This document shows, piece by piece, positions 22,875-34,000 of a stretch of 64,000 bases of DNA; the stretch's first letter is position 1; every line of letters begins with the position of its first letter. The notes beneath the pieces were generated by a model, which was given only the letters and a program-made list of their open reading frames with translations, did no database searches and was not told the origin of the DNA. The stretch is from Cryphonectria parasitica EP155 (taxonomy: Eukaryota; Ascomycota; Sordariomycetes; Diaporthales; Cryphonectriaceae): assembly GCF_011745365.1 (NCBI RefSeq), contig NW_024468912.1:3472001-3536000 (forward strand). The letters are read 5' to 3'. The position numbers were made by a program, and so were the translations under genes.

Positions 22875-24440
22875 ATGGCCCCGACACAACACAAGGCCGC
22901 GGCCGCGACCATGCCAATAACACCCTCTCCATCGCAGGAGGCCGTCGCAGAGATGCCTGACGCGGTGGACAGCATGCAGCTCTCGATCCAACAGACACCA
23001 GCGACACCCATTTCACCACCTGAGACTGTTAGGCTGAGGAAACGAGGGCGCGTAGCGCGTGTTGTCCGTCCTGCGCCTGGCTCTCTTTACGATATCATGC
23101 ACGATCACTGTGGCGAGTCGCTATTTATCACCCCAATCTGTTGGACAGATGCACACGCCCGATTGCTCGGCGTCAACTTTGTCGATTGCGATCCCGTACA
23201 GAACCCCGTTCCCGACCTCAGCTCCATGTCTCAGCTGCCGCTCCGCCCAAGTAGGATTGCGACGGAGCTCAGCAAGGATCTCACTGCTATTCTCAGCCCC
23301 AAACTCGGCTGCTTCACTGCGCATTCCGTCAAACGGGTTCTGCGCACCTTCTTCCCCGCCACCTTGTCCAAGGCGAAAAGCAACGTGGATCTCGAATGCC
23401 GTTTTGGCGATCACACTCTGAAGCGCGCTGTGCGTGTCACCGTCTTATGGCAGCAATCCGACAGCCTTGATGCCTCGTTTGACAGTGCCGAAACGAGACC
23501 TTCGAGTTGTTATGGGCAGATCCCAGGAAGCAGCAACAGCAGCGAAGACAACAACGACAGCCGGATCAGGGACTGGAGGAGGTACTCCTCTTCCTCTGGC
23601 CAACAACTGAGCCGGCCTGTGCTCGCCTTTGTCAACAGAACGCACTTGACTATGGTGCGCCACAACCTGTACCGTGTCGTACCTGGACCGGCAAATGGCG
23701 ATCAGATGAACACCCCGGTTCTCAACCTCCAACGACTGCGGTCGAAGAAACTGGTGCCCGAGAATGGTGACCACGACTCCTACCTGGTCGCCATTATGCT
23801 CGCCATAGCACAATCACAGTGTTATGCGCAGGGCACCACCGCGTCGTCGTCCCGGGCCTCCTCACAGAAGTCGTCGCAGGGATCTACGATTTCTGCAGAC
23901 AGCGTACAGCCACGGCCCGTCTTCAGAGACGTACCCGTCAGGATCCTATCGCAGGATAGCAGCGCCGCAGCGTTCGTTGTTTACAGCACAGTTGTGACAG
24001 CCGCCTTCCTCGAGCGCTTTGCCGAGCCAACCAAGGCACCCAGCGCTGATGCTCTTCACAACGGCGGCCTCAAGGTGGAGGTCACAAGAGTGCCTATCTG
24101 GCCTGTTTTAGGCCTCAAGGAGAGACTTGCTCAAGCCCTCGGCGCAGAGCTTGTCGACGAGGAACTTTCCGACTTCACAGAGGGTGAGATGGAAACCTGG
24201 GAGTCGGAGTTGGAGCGCGAGGTGCGACTCGGCAGTCTGAAGCGGCGCAGGGAGACATTCTCAGAAGTCTTTCACACCAGCTTCGACTCTATCACCGGCG
24301 GCTCTCCTGGTAGAGAACCTCCTTCCTCACCTGCCCTGGCGGCGGCCAGGCTTGGAGTCCGGCTTGCCTCGCCTCCGCTGTCACCAAGGACACCCAAGAG
24401 GAGGCGTACGCAAGCCAGGAACGAGCTCGAGGTCTGCTAG
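22875..24440 (+). CDS. Unrecognised intronless protein, 521 aa
   Basis: I do not recognise a named family. It is one uninterrupted frame from an ATG (MAPTQHKAAA) to a stop at 24440. The N-terminal 60 residues are Ala/Pro/Thr-rich. A basic RKRGRVARVVR stretch then leads into what looks like a globular domain (LYDIMHDHCGESLFITPICW; a Cys/Phe-containing core; KRAVRVTVLWQ). A disordered Ser/Asn insert (about 205-240) interrupts it. The domain resumes with SRPVLAFVNRTHLTMVRHNL, a PVRILSQDSSAAAFVVYSTV strand pair, and VTRVPIWPVLGLKERLAQAL. The C-terminus is basic and disordered with SPP/SPRTP motifs and a probable nuclear signal PKRRR. This layout fits a fungal nuclear protein, but function is unknown. 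Coding bias and the absence of stops over 1.5 kb make the gene itself credible. Confidence 0.78.
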   Translation: MAPTQHKAAAATMPITPSPSQEAVAEMPDAVDSMQLSIQQTPATPISPPETVRLRKRGRVARVVRPAPGSLYDIMHDHCGESLFITPICWTDAHARLLGVNFVDCDPVQNPVPDLSSMSQLPLRPSRIATELSKDLTAILSPKLGCFTAHSVKRVLRTFFPATLSKAKSNVDLECRFGDHTLKRAVRVTVLWQQSDSLDASFDSAETRPSSCYGQIPGSSNSSEDNNDSRIRDWRRYSSSSGQQLSRPVLAFVNRTHLTMVRHNLYRVVPGPANGDQMNTPVLNLQRLRSKKLVPENGDHDSYLVAIMLAIAQSQCYAQGTTASSSRASSQKSSQGSTISADSVQPRPVFRDVPVRILSQDSSAAAFVVYSTVVTAAFLERFAEPTKAPSADALHNGGLKVEVTRVPIWPVLGLKERLAQALGAELVDEELSDFTEGEMETWESELEREVRLGSLKRRRETFSEVFHTSFDSITGGSPGREPPSSPALAAARLGVRLASPPLSPRTPKRRRTQARNELEVC

Positions 24441-25119
24441 GCGCAGAGCTCTCAAGACTCAGCCGTGCCGGGCTCGGCAGACACAACTTGACTGTACTAG
24501 TGTCATGGACCCCATCAAGTCCAGTTGACAATGGTCAGTCTACTTTTGTTTATACGCAGCAACAGTCGACAAGATGTGATGGGCATTCTTGAGGAGTTTC
24601 GGGTTGATATAGCTTTGTGATTCAACGCAAGCAGAAAGATTGGTTCGCATGGTGGTATAACCCTCCGGCCTCTCCGCGCGGCATGGGAGGTTGGATTCTT
24701 ATAGGCGTATTCAGTGATTCGCACGGTCACGGGTAACGGTCACGGTTACGGTCAAGATTAGGGTCATGGTTATGATAGATGGCGGGGATTCGGCGTCACG
24801 AAAGAAGCACTCCAGGTATTAGAGTATTTGGCTTTCGTGGGGCATTCAACATTCGGTGATCACTATAGCGAAGCGCATGTAGTTTGGGGAAAAAACTTTT
24901 TTGCCTGATCAGAATGCTTACCTCGAGTGAAATGTCGACCTCCAGCTTCTGGTGTTTGTTTAAGTACTTTACGAAAGTTCACTTGTGCACTTTTAGTAAA
25001 AACAGGATGTCCATGTAATCATCGGATGCATCCCTCACTGTTCGGCAATGTCAAATCCAAATGCTTTACTAACTACCTGAAACAATTTTCCAAAGCCCGA
25101 CCCGTACACTGCACATCGC
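24441..25119. other. Convergent intergenic spacer
   Basis: Shared 3' flank of the 22875 gene and the CE5 esterase. It contains the degenerate 12-bp tandem repeat at 24725-24773. No gene seen. Confidence 0.6.
24725..24773. repeat. Degenerate 12-bp tandem repeat, four copies
   Basis: Four consecutive units: GGTCACGGGTAAC, GGTCACGGTTAC, GGTCAAGATTAG and GGTCATGGTTAT. They share the GGTCA core with drift in the second half. It lies between two convergent genes. Confidence 0.8.
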
Positions 25120-26189
25120 CTAGCAACCACCCAGTTGCTCAACCACCCAATCAACCGCCTCGGTGTGGTATCTCTCCACATAAGACGCATGGACCTCAAT
25201 GCTCGTGCCGTCATCGCAGTAATAGTCGTTGTAGTCGCAGTATGACACGACTGGACACCATCACCAAGGAGGAAGGAGTCAGTCAACATGCTCTTTTTAC
25301 AGGCGGTATACATATATATAAAGCAATGAAGTTGAAAGAAAGGGAAGTAAAAAAAAAAGAAAAAAAAAAAAAGATTCTCACTCTGAGCAGCAACAGGGTC
25401 ACAGGCCGTGTTGTTTTGGCGCGGGAAGTAGCTCGTGTTGTTGGCCGTCCCGCGGTCCCACGAGAGGCCCTTGACGAAACTTGGATCGCCGAACAAGACG
25501 ACAGCGGCGACTTTTTTTTGGGGGCGGTTAGGACATATTATTTTGATGGCTGGAAAGGGGAGGGGATCTTAAACTTACGGTTATCTGTCACGGTGGATGC
25601 GTAGGCTTCGGTTGTTGGCCAGCCTTCCTCTGAAGTCCCGCAGAGGAAGTCAGCAGTGACTTGTGCGCCCTGGTTGTTTAGAAAAGTATTTTATCAGTGC
25701 CCATTGTTTCTAAAAGAAAGTATTCTCTTTTTTTTTATTTATTCTTCTTCTTTTCTTTTCTTTCAGGCCATCGACTAAGTCTATTTTATGCCAAGAGAAA
25801 AGGTAGCGAAAGAAGAGGAAAAAGACGAGGAGGAATGAAACGAAGTCGATCCATAGTTATACCTGAGAGTAACCCAGCAACACAATCTTGGAATCCGGGC
25901 ACTCAGCCTGGTAGTCCAGAACCAGCTCCGTAAGGTTCCCGACCCCTTCGGCCTCGGACGGCTCGTACGGGCTCAGCGCGGCCGGGTAGGGGGTCTCGGC
26001 GATGTCGGACCCGGCACACTGGCCCACGATGCCCAGGGCGATGATGTTCATGGCGCTGGTGTTTGGCGGCGCGTCGCTCTCGCGGGTGACGATGATGTGG
26101 GCGCCCGAGGTCGTGCAGTTGGTCGAGGCCGCGGTGGTGGCACGCACGGCAAGCGCGGCCAGGAGGAAGAGGCTGGAGTGGCTGTACAT
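25120..26189 (-). CDS. Secreted CE5 acetylxylan esterase / cutinase
   Basis: Carbohydrate esterase family 5 serine hydrolase that removes acetyl groups from xylan or cleaves cutin outside the cell. Exons on the minus strand are 26189-25863, 25669-25579, 25510-25382 and 25250-25120, 225 aa, the usual size. Phases are 0, 1 and 1; the 68-bp intron 2 has a CCTAAC branch site and an AAG acceptor after a run of A. A signal peptide (MYSHSSLFLLAALAVRATTA) precedes the mature start near ASTNC. The nucleophile elbow GYSQG is split by intron 1 (Ser108). The catalytic Asp lies in the CDYNDYYCDDG block and the catalytic His in EVHASYVERYH. Paired Cys for disulphides are present, ending in the terminal LGGC. 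The IVSYCD segment favours acetylxylan esterase over true cutinase, but that is inference. Confidence 0.94.
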
Positions 26190-28328
26190 CTTGCTCGTTG
26201 GAAGAGGCTGCTAACACAGCTGGAAGGGGGAAGAAAGCTAGATGCCAACACTACGATTCACATTGGTGTCTTAGTATCGAAATAAAGTTTCTTGGAATAT
26301 ATGTTATATATCTTGGAATCATATGTGTATAGTAGTGGCGTTGGGTTTCTGGCGACGCGTACAGGTGTGGCTGAAAGGGGCAGGTGAGATCATAATTATC
26401 GGCCACCGAACAGATAAAAGTTCACGAAACTGTATCATCATCATCTTTTTGTTCTGAATTTGCCGCTTTGCCGGTCTAAATGTAGGTATAGACTTGTTGT
26501 ATGGCTACATGGAGTAACCTGTGCGGTCGTGGGAGACGAACCACCTACCGCCTTCTTCTTGCTCCGAGGGAGGGTGCACACCACCGCCAAAATTGTCTCA
26601 TTGCGCACCAATGAGGAATGCTTGCTCTTCTTGTGCAAAGAGATGAAAAGGAGGCATGCAATGTCTACACCATCATTATATTCTTACAATATGGGTTGTG
26701 ATGGTGGCCTTTGGCGCACAACGTCCGTTTTTTCGGTCTGGGGTTTCCGGATGAGTGCAGAAAAATATCATTGTTGGGTTGATATATCAAACATATCGTG
26801 GTGAAATATATGTAGGTACATAAACCAATATTGAATATTCCAACCAATCATAAACCATGGCCTCGAGAAAATTTTTTGCAAACCTATAGATGCAATAAAT
26901 CCAAAGCATAATATGTATAGAAGTTGCTATGATTTCGCCTTCTCAACATGATCACGATGACTCTTCCTTAAACTCACTGGACAAGTCGTTGTTGCTTCCT
27001 CTGGACTGACCTCACAGCACCTAGCCAGTGTCTGATCTTAGGGCTGTAACAGTGGATGGCCGCTACTACAGTAGCTCAAGCCACTCCCGAGGGGCTAGTG
27101 CTGTAGAGATCCTTCCGAGATCGACAACTGTACCCACTGCAGTGGCCACTGTGACCCCTGACCTTAATGCCCCAAATGAAGTCATTCATCTAACAAGGGG
27201 GGACTTGGCCATCAACTCCAAGGATCTCAAAACTCACGAGCAATGCCCTCCGAAAAAACGTCTCACACAAGGATTGGCACTTCCACGGTATGCTGTTTCT
27301 TGTCTCCCAGCCATTTGTGTTGTTACTTTCATGCCCGGACCCAACCAGCCAAAGTGTGAGGCATGACGTTCGCCACAGTTCTCGACTGGAAGGGGAGAGA
27401 GCAGACGTCATTAGACTTTCAGGGGTGCGTGAACATCGTGTGTACAAACCAAAGCTTGGGACATGGACATGGCTGCTGCTGCGCATCCATGATTCCAGAA
27501 GCACCGTGCTTCACAAGAACAGCAGCCTTCCTTCCAGTGAGGCTCTCTCTCTCAAGAGCATGGCGACGATGTGTTCAGCAGACTCAAGAAGGCGACCACG
27601 ACCGAGACCAGTGCCCGCCCGGTCCGCTACTGGTCGACGAGGAGCGCTGGTGAGTGTCCACGTCGTCCACATTCCGCTTGTCGATCATGCCTGCTCGTGA
27701 CGCGGGACGTGAGGTCACGAGCCTTTTGAGCTGTCAAGGGCGTACGAGTCTGGATTGTTGTATTCAAGCGCTTGAGACCAGAGCCCTCCTGGAATGCAGG
27801 CCAAAGGAAAGATAAGTCACAGCCCTGCCTTTGGCCATGATCAACACAAAATGATAGTAATAGGTAGGAGGGTTAGGAGATACGTATCATAACCAGCTCG
27901 ACGTTTGCGGGAGAGAGTCCCAAGTCGAACGACCTGGACATAAAATTCGGCTCTGGCTTCTATGGTCTAACTCTACAACTCGTCTATTCCGTCTAAAGGA
28001 AAACGCCGATTGTATGTGCTAAACCCCACAGATGCTCATTATCCTCATCAACCCAGTCCACGGGAAAAAGGGGTGGAAGTGAACAGGAAAGTCTGTCCAT
28101 CCGATGGGTTCCCTTTTATCCACCCCTCCGTCCCCTCACCCTCCTCCCGAGTCCTCACTCCTTGCACTGTCTCTCATCAGAGAGGGGGAGGTTGTTGTTT
28201 CGCAAAAAAGATGGTATTGTGTGTTTGTGTGCGCGTGCGTGAGATTCGGTTCTCTTTTTCATTTCTTTCTCTCTTCCTTATTGTCACGATTTTCTTCTAG
28301 TTGCCTGTTGTCGTTCCAAAAGAACCTC
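26190..28328. other. Intergenic, about 2.1 kb, nothing recognised
   Basis: Promoter of the CE5 gene on one side and 3' flank of the peroxiredoxin on the other. Plus-strand frames at 27028-27366, 27290-27700 and 27363-27653 overlap each other and have no recognisable domain. A TG-rich stretch and T/C-rich tract (28215-28300) lie just past the peroxiredoxin stop. Confidence 0.5.
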
Positions 28329-29344
28329 TTACTCAATACGCGGACGCTTCGCAATAGGGGACGACGGGTGGTAATCATCGCCGCCGCCCCCGCTCAGGGG
28401 CCTCGAAGACTTACCACCGGCCTTGGAGAAGTACTCCAGGCTGCCCTTGGGGTCAGCCTTCATGGTCTCGCCGCCAGACTGCCAGCCGGCAGGGCAGACC
28501 TCGCCGTGCTCGTCGGTGAACTGGAAGGCCTCGACCAGGCGGAGGGTCTCGTCGACGTTGCGGCCGACGGGGAGATCGTTGACGGTGATCTGGCGGAGGA
28601 CGCCCTTGGGGTCGATGATGAAGAGGCCGCGCAGGGCAATGCCCTCCTCCTCGATCAGCACGCCGTAGTCGCGCGAGATCTTGAAGTTCTTGTCGGCCAC
28701 CAGGGGGAGCTTGAGGTCCTCGCCCAGTCCGCCCTGCTTGCGGGGGCGCTCGCGCCAGGCCAGGTGGGTGAAGTGGCTGTCGGTCGACACACCCAGGACG
28801 GTGGTGTTGAGCTTCTGGAAACGGGGGAGGGCGTCGCTGTAGGCCAGGATCTCGGTGGGGCAGACGAAGGTGAAGTCCATGGGGTAGAACAGGAGGACGA
28901 CCCTATTTTGTTGGGTAAGAAAACAAAGAAGAGTTAAAAGAGGTGGTGGAGCAACTTTTCATTGTCCACTCTCTGTTTTAAGGAAAGGCATATCAATGGT
29001 GCACGTAGGTGTTTGGGGAGGGGGGGGGGAAGGTGTGGTGAGGAAGGAGGAGGAGGGCAATGAGAACAACGCAGTGGAGGAGTGGAGGAGATATCTCCAA
29101 ACAGCAAGCTGCAGCACGATGTGAAGGAAGGGGGACTAGGTGATATGATGGGTGGAAAAGGTGCCGTGAGGGGGCAGGTAGAGTAACAAGAGGTGACAGA
29201 AGACTCGATGCTGTGCTTTGACTTGACAACTCACCATTGACCCTTGTAGTCAGAGAGGGAAACCTCCTTGAACTCGCCAGTCTCGAGGACAGTAGTGGCC
29301 GTGAAGGCCGGGGCGGGCTTCTGGACAAATGCCTTGGTGGCCAT
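28329..29344 (-). CDS. TSA1: Typical 2-Cys peroxiredoxin
   Basis: Thioredoxin-dependent peroxidase that reduces hydrogen peroxide and organic peroxides in the cytosol or nucleus. Exons are 29344-29235 and 28902-28329, 227 aa, joined within the Trp codon of GQW-VVLLFYP by a 332-bp phase-2 intron, long for this window. Peroxidatic Cys51 sits in DFTFVCPTE and resolving Cys173 in GEVCPAGW. Both the GGLG motif (94-97) and the C-terminal YF (194-195) are present, the signature of eukaryotic 2-Cys enzymes sensitive to hyperoxidation. After the usual end (SLEYFSKA) the frame continues for about 29 residues, Gly-rich and finishing AKRPRIE, which resembles a nuclear signal. A good GTAAGTC donor at 28414 falls exactly in this tail, so an alternative 3' end is possible. 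Confidence 0.96.
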
Positions 29345-31038
29345 TATGAATGATTGTTTGGGGGGGAAACGGGATGAGGTGAGGGAAGAAAGAGTTTGTT
29401 GTTGAGAAGGTAGAAAAGTTAAAGACGACGCGTTATGTGATCAGGTTTGGGCAGATGGAAAAGACGGAGAAAGAAGAAGCAAGAAACCGGCAGAAAAGAG
29501 AGCGAGGCGAAAGTATATACGGAGGGGAAAACTGTTGAGATAATACAGATTAGATAACGCCATAGGCAGACCGGATCGTGACAGAACCTCCGAGAAAACA
29601 CCTTTTTCCCTCTGTCCACACACGCCAAAGTGGACAAGGGGGAAAAAAAAAGAGGGTTGACAAAATGTGAGCAAATCGAATCCACCCTGCCGTGTCAAGC
29701 CTGAGCCTTGCCTCTGACCTTCCGATTTCGCAGCGGGCCAAGAGGTGGGACGTAATCGTAGTGTGTACCCACACCCCGCGCAGAGAGCATTTTTAAGCAA
29801 AAAAAAAAAAAAAAAAAAGGAGCCTGACGCACATGCAAGACAGGGCAGAATGGAAGAAAATAAGAGAGAGAGAGAGAGAGACAGACAGAGAGAGATCGGT
29901 GGGTATCCAGTTTTGATAAGATGCCCTCTTGTTGCGTGATGAATGATTTGTGCCGCGGATTTTAAGTTTGCTTGCCTTTAACCGTCGCGTGTATTCTTGT
30001 CTTTCTTTGCTCCTCATTCCTTTTTTCTTCTTCCTGGTCCTCCTCCTCCTCCTCCTCCTTCGTGCCATGCTTTGCTTAGACGAGGCTGAGTTGATTTGTC
30101 TCTCCTGTTCCCCCAATCAGAGGAGTGTGATCGAGTTACTCCAATAACATGGCGGGGTAGCCTTGCATGTAAGCATGGGGAGGCGATTTGGAGGTGATGG
30201 ATTTTGGGAGAAGGGGGGGGGGGAGTGAGCTGGGGGGTTTAGCTGCTCGGGGAGAAGGGCCCCGGGCCGGGCAAGCGTCGCGGGAGGGTATGAGCCACCC
30301 TGTTGGGGATCATTCGCCGCAAGCTGAGAGAACCTTGCTATCGAAAAGGACCCCGGCATATTAGGGAATATTGCAAGAAAGAAAAAAAAAAAAGAGGAAA
30401 AAGGAAGACATACATAAATACCACCCATATGATCGCAAAATAATTATCAGCTCAGAGGGCATACAGTAATTAATGGCCGAAAGAGGAGCATGACACTGAG
30501 TGATCTTCCATGCCGGCCGCAATGATATCACCGAGGGGACCAGGATGAGAGGTAGCCCTTAAGCACGACTTACAGTAGAGTCTGGGTATTGTATGAATTC
30601 AGATAGAATAGCTATTACCGCCGGCAACACAAACGCTGCATACATAAAGAGAGAAACAGACAAAGACTAGACTTGGATGGATGACACCCGCACAAATTCA
30701 AGAAGCGCTGGTGCTGGTGCTCAATGGTGATGGTCCATAGCCCAGTGCGAGGCAACCAGCCATAAACCAAAACCAGAACCAGACCCAAAAGACCCTGAGC
30801 AAAAGTGACCTAACGCCAAGTTATTCTCACTGCCGTTGTGAGTGAACCCAAATCCATGACCCATCCATTGACCAGTCCGCCGCCCATATTTGTGAACACG
30901 TAAGAAAAAGTCCCTTGAAATCAAAAAAGTATCCCCGACCGTTGTTGCGTCTGAGGTGTATCGTATATGCACGCTTTCATGAACTTCGTAGCTTCTCCTC
31001 CTCTGACCAAAAGAGAGGCAGAGAGAGAGAGATGAGTT
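29345..31038. other. Intergenic: peroxiredoxin promoter and SOK1 downstream region
   Basis: About 1.7 kb. Contains an A-run at 29801-29818, a GA-rich tract at 29863-29893, a CTC triplet repeat near 30038-30060 and a G-run near 30211. No supported gene; the minus-strand frames here are low complexity. Confidence 0.55.
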
Positions 31039-34000
31039 TTATGCAGGTCCGGCATTGCCGACCATAGTGACGTCGCCCCCAGCATTCTCGGACTCGATCT
31101 TCTCTGCAACTTGCTCCCACCAAGGACGGTGTGCCTCCCGGTCTACGGCGCCGACTTTGGTCATCTCGTCGGTCATGCCCCGCACTCGGTCCATAAACTC
31201 CCCGAGGCCAGAGCTCGCAAGCTTCTCGCCTGCCGCGTTCGTCGCCTTCCTGCTGCCCGCTGTCAGGTGAGCAACGAGATGGTCGCGCAGGCGCTTGAGC
31301 AGCAGTCGGAGGACCGGCTGGTTTGGGTCATGGCCTGTAGGGTCCCACGTTGTGTTGGCCTCTGGCTGGGTTGCGCTGACCATCTGCCAATGCGCGGCGA
31401 TCAGGTTCTGCACGAAGCCGCGGAGGTGTGTCTTGACGGCAGGAGGCATCGATCGTCCTGCCTCCAGAGCAGCCATCACGCCATTGACAGCAGCCTCCTC
31501 CGACTCGGCCGTGTCCAGCACGGTCATGATCCGCGTTGCCTCCGTCTTCCACGGCGCACGTACGTCGCGCTTGAGAAGGTTCTTGCACTGCAGAAGGATG
31601 CCACCAGCTGTGATCATGTTGCGCGTGAGGTCGCCGTACTTGTGGATCCGCTTGAAGTCAAGCTGCAGCATCTCGGGAATTTGTCCGTAACGGATATGGC
31701 TGGTCTGGGTGAAGATGCCAACCAGCATGTGTGAATAGATCTTGTCGGCAGTAGGCCGGTTCTTGGGTTGGCTTGTTGTGTTCTCCGAGTCGCGTCTTGC
31801 CGTCTCGACCATGACCTTGCTCCTCGCTGCCCGCCATGCCGTCTCGGCTGCGAACAAGCCGTGCTCACCCCGGTGAATAGCATTTGCAAAGGCCTTGGCC
31901 TCGTACTGGGCCGCCGATCGCAGCAGCCTAGGCGTGGCCATGTGTAGGAGAAGGTTGGCAAAGTCGCTCAACATGACGTCGATGAAGAGAATGAGTGCTT
32001 CTAGGCGCTCCACATAGCTGCCTTGGACGAGCTTGTTCTCAGCCAGGTCCTTGACCTGCTCGTCTCGGACCGGAGCACACAGCTTCGGCAACAGATTGGC
32101 CATGGAGGAGAAAAAATTCTCGTACGAGAATGACCCGTTTCGGAATGTCTGTTTGAATTGCTCGATATCCAGTAGGTCCATAACGACGCTATGGAGGGGA
32201 TTCGAGGGGTGGACGAGTCGCAGCAGCTTTTGTTGAATGTGTGCAGCGACATTGATGAGCTGGCAGAAGTGAATCTCCCGCGACAAGGCGTCTCCATTCA
32301 TGGTTGCGCGCATTCCATCCAGGTAAGGCTTGAGTGCCTTAGATTCGGCGTCAACAAAGTCTTGTGCGCTTGTGCGGTACTCCTTGTTGATGGCCAGCTC
32401 GTGCATCACGACACGATTGTCGGGTAGAAGATTGGCCTGAGGAGCCATCTGTGGCACGCTTGATCTGCTCGAGGAGGTGGGCGACGTGCCGGCAGAAGCC
32501 CCAACCGGCCTCGCAACAGACTGCCTCGCGGTGATAGTGGCAGTGGTTTGCTGCTCACCGGGTGTCAGTTCAGCCATAACAGACTCGGCTGTCATAGACT
32601 CCTCGGCAGCACGCGGTCTCATGTCTGTCCTCTGTTTCTTTTTCGCGGCCCTCTCCTTGCGAGCTTGGAAGAGGGCTTGCCGGATAACTCTCAATCCCTT
32701 CTCCGGGCCCAGGACTTTTTTGATCCTGACAACAAACATCTGTTGGTTGGGTGCGACTGCTTCCTTGTATTCCTCCACAGCAGCGGGCACGCTGGTCTCC
32801 TTGACGTGGTCAATGAGGGCGTCGAGTTCCACCAGCTGCTTCAACATCCCGTCAATCAGAGCGGATTTGTCGCGCGTCTGCCAGTTGAGAAACGCCCTCT
32901 CGAAGCAGGCATGCGCAGTGGGCAGCGCATCAGCCAGCGACGGCGGAACGGTGTAGTTGTTGAGACTTGTCAGCCGGGATACTATGTTCTCGAACGTGAT
33001 GAGGAGGTCCTTGGCCTTGCCCACTAGCTCCTGAACCAGCGGATTGGCCAGGTCGTCCCTCGGGCGCAGCGGCGAAGAAGCGGAGGAGGCGGAGGAGGAG
33101 GAGGAGGAAGAGCCCTGGTCTTGTTCACCGAGGTCGTACGTGTTGCTGAGAACCTGTGACGGATGGCCTAAGATCAAGAAGGCACTGAGAAAGAGCCGAA
33201 CGGTGCCCATCTGGGCGACAGAGTCAGGTTTTCCCTTTTCTAGGCCACAGATGGCGAGGATGCGGGCTGTCGCTAGCATGACGCGCTGGTCCTGGATTAG
33301 TTCTGTCGCCGCATCGTAGTGTTTGTCCCGGAACTCATCGAGCGTCAGACCCAGCTGAGAGAATGCGTTGACTGCCTGTCTCTTCGTCGTGGCACGCCAC
33401 CAGGTCTGTAGCCTACAGACGGCAGCATCCTCGGCGAGCGGCCTTGGCTCTGGCGTGCTGACCTCTCCCACGGGCGACAATGCCTCGACGGACTTTTTGC
33501 TATCGAGGCTGGAGCCTCTGGCCCTCTGGGGCTGTCTCCTCAGCTCCTCGCGGCGTCGCTCAGCCTCGGCCTGTCGCTCCTCCATCTGCTGGCGCATCTT
33601 CTGGAGCTCCAGCTCACGTTTGCCCTTGGTGCTCTCGGCTATGGCCTTGGCCCTCTTGACCTCCTCGGCACAGGCTGCGGCAATCTGGTTGAGATTACGC
33701 TCGCGGGCCTCCTTGGCAGCAATCGCTCTCTCCTCCGAGAGGGAGATGGTGCGCTCCTTGGCCCGCGCAGCGCGCAGTCGGACCTTCTCGACATGGGCAG
33801 CGCGGTCGGCTAGGCGCTTCTGGCGGTCTTTCAAGATGGCATCCCTCCGCTGGTGATTGGCAATATGCTTGCTCTGGGGCCCGCTGTGCAGCTGCGCAGC
33901 GCCATGAGACGACGACAAGGAGGGCACAGAGCATACCGAGTTTCGTCGCGAGGAGGCAGCCGAGTCTTTCCGCCTGTTTTGGGAGGGACGGTAGAAGCGA

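Noticed and set aside
27028..27700. Possible small gene in overlapping plus-strand frames
   Set aside because: Starts with GTG, no domain, no convincing introns; kept as intergenic.
28104..28937. 277-codon plus-strand frame across the peroxiredoxin
   Set aside because: Complement of the peroxiredoxin codons; the minus strand encodes all catalytic motifs.
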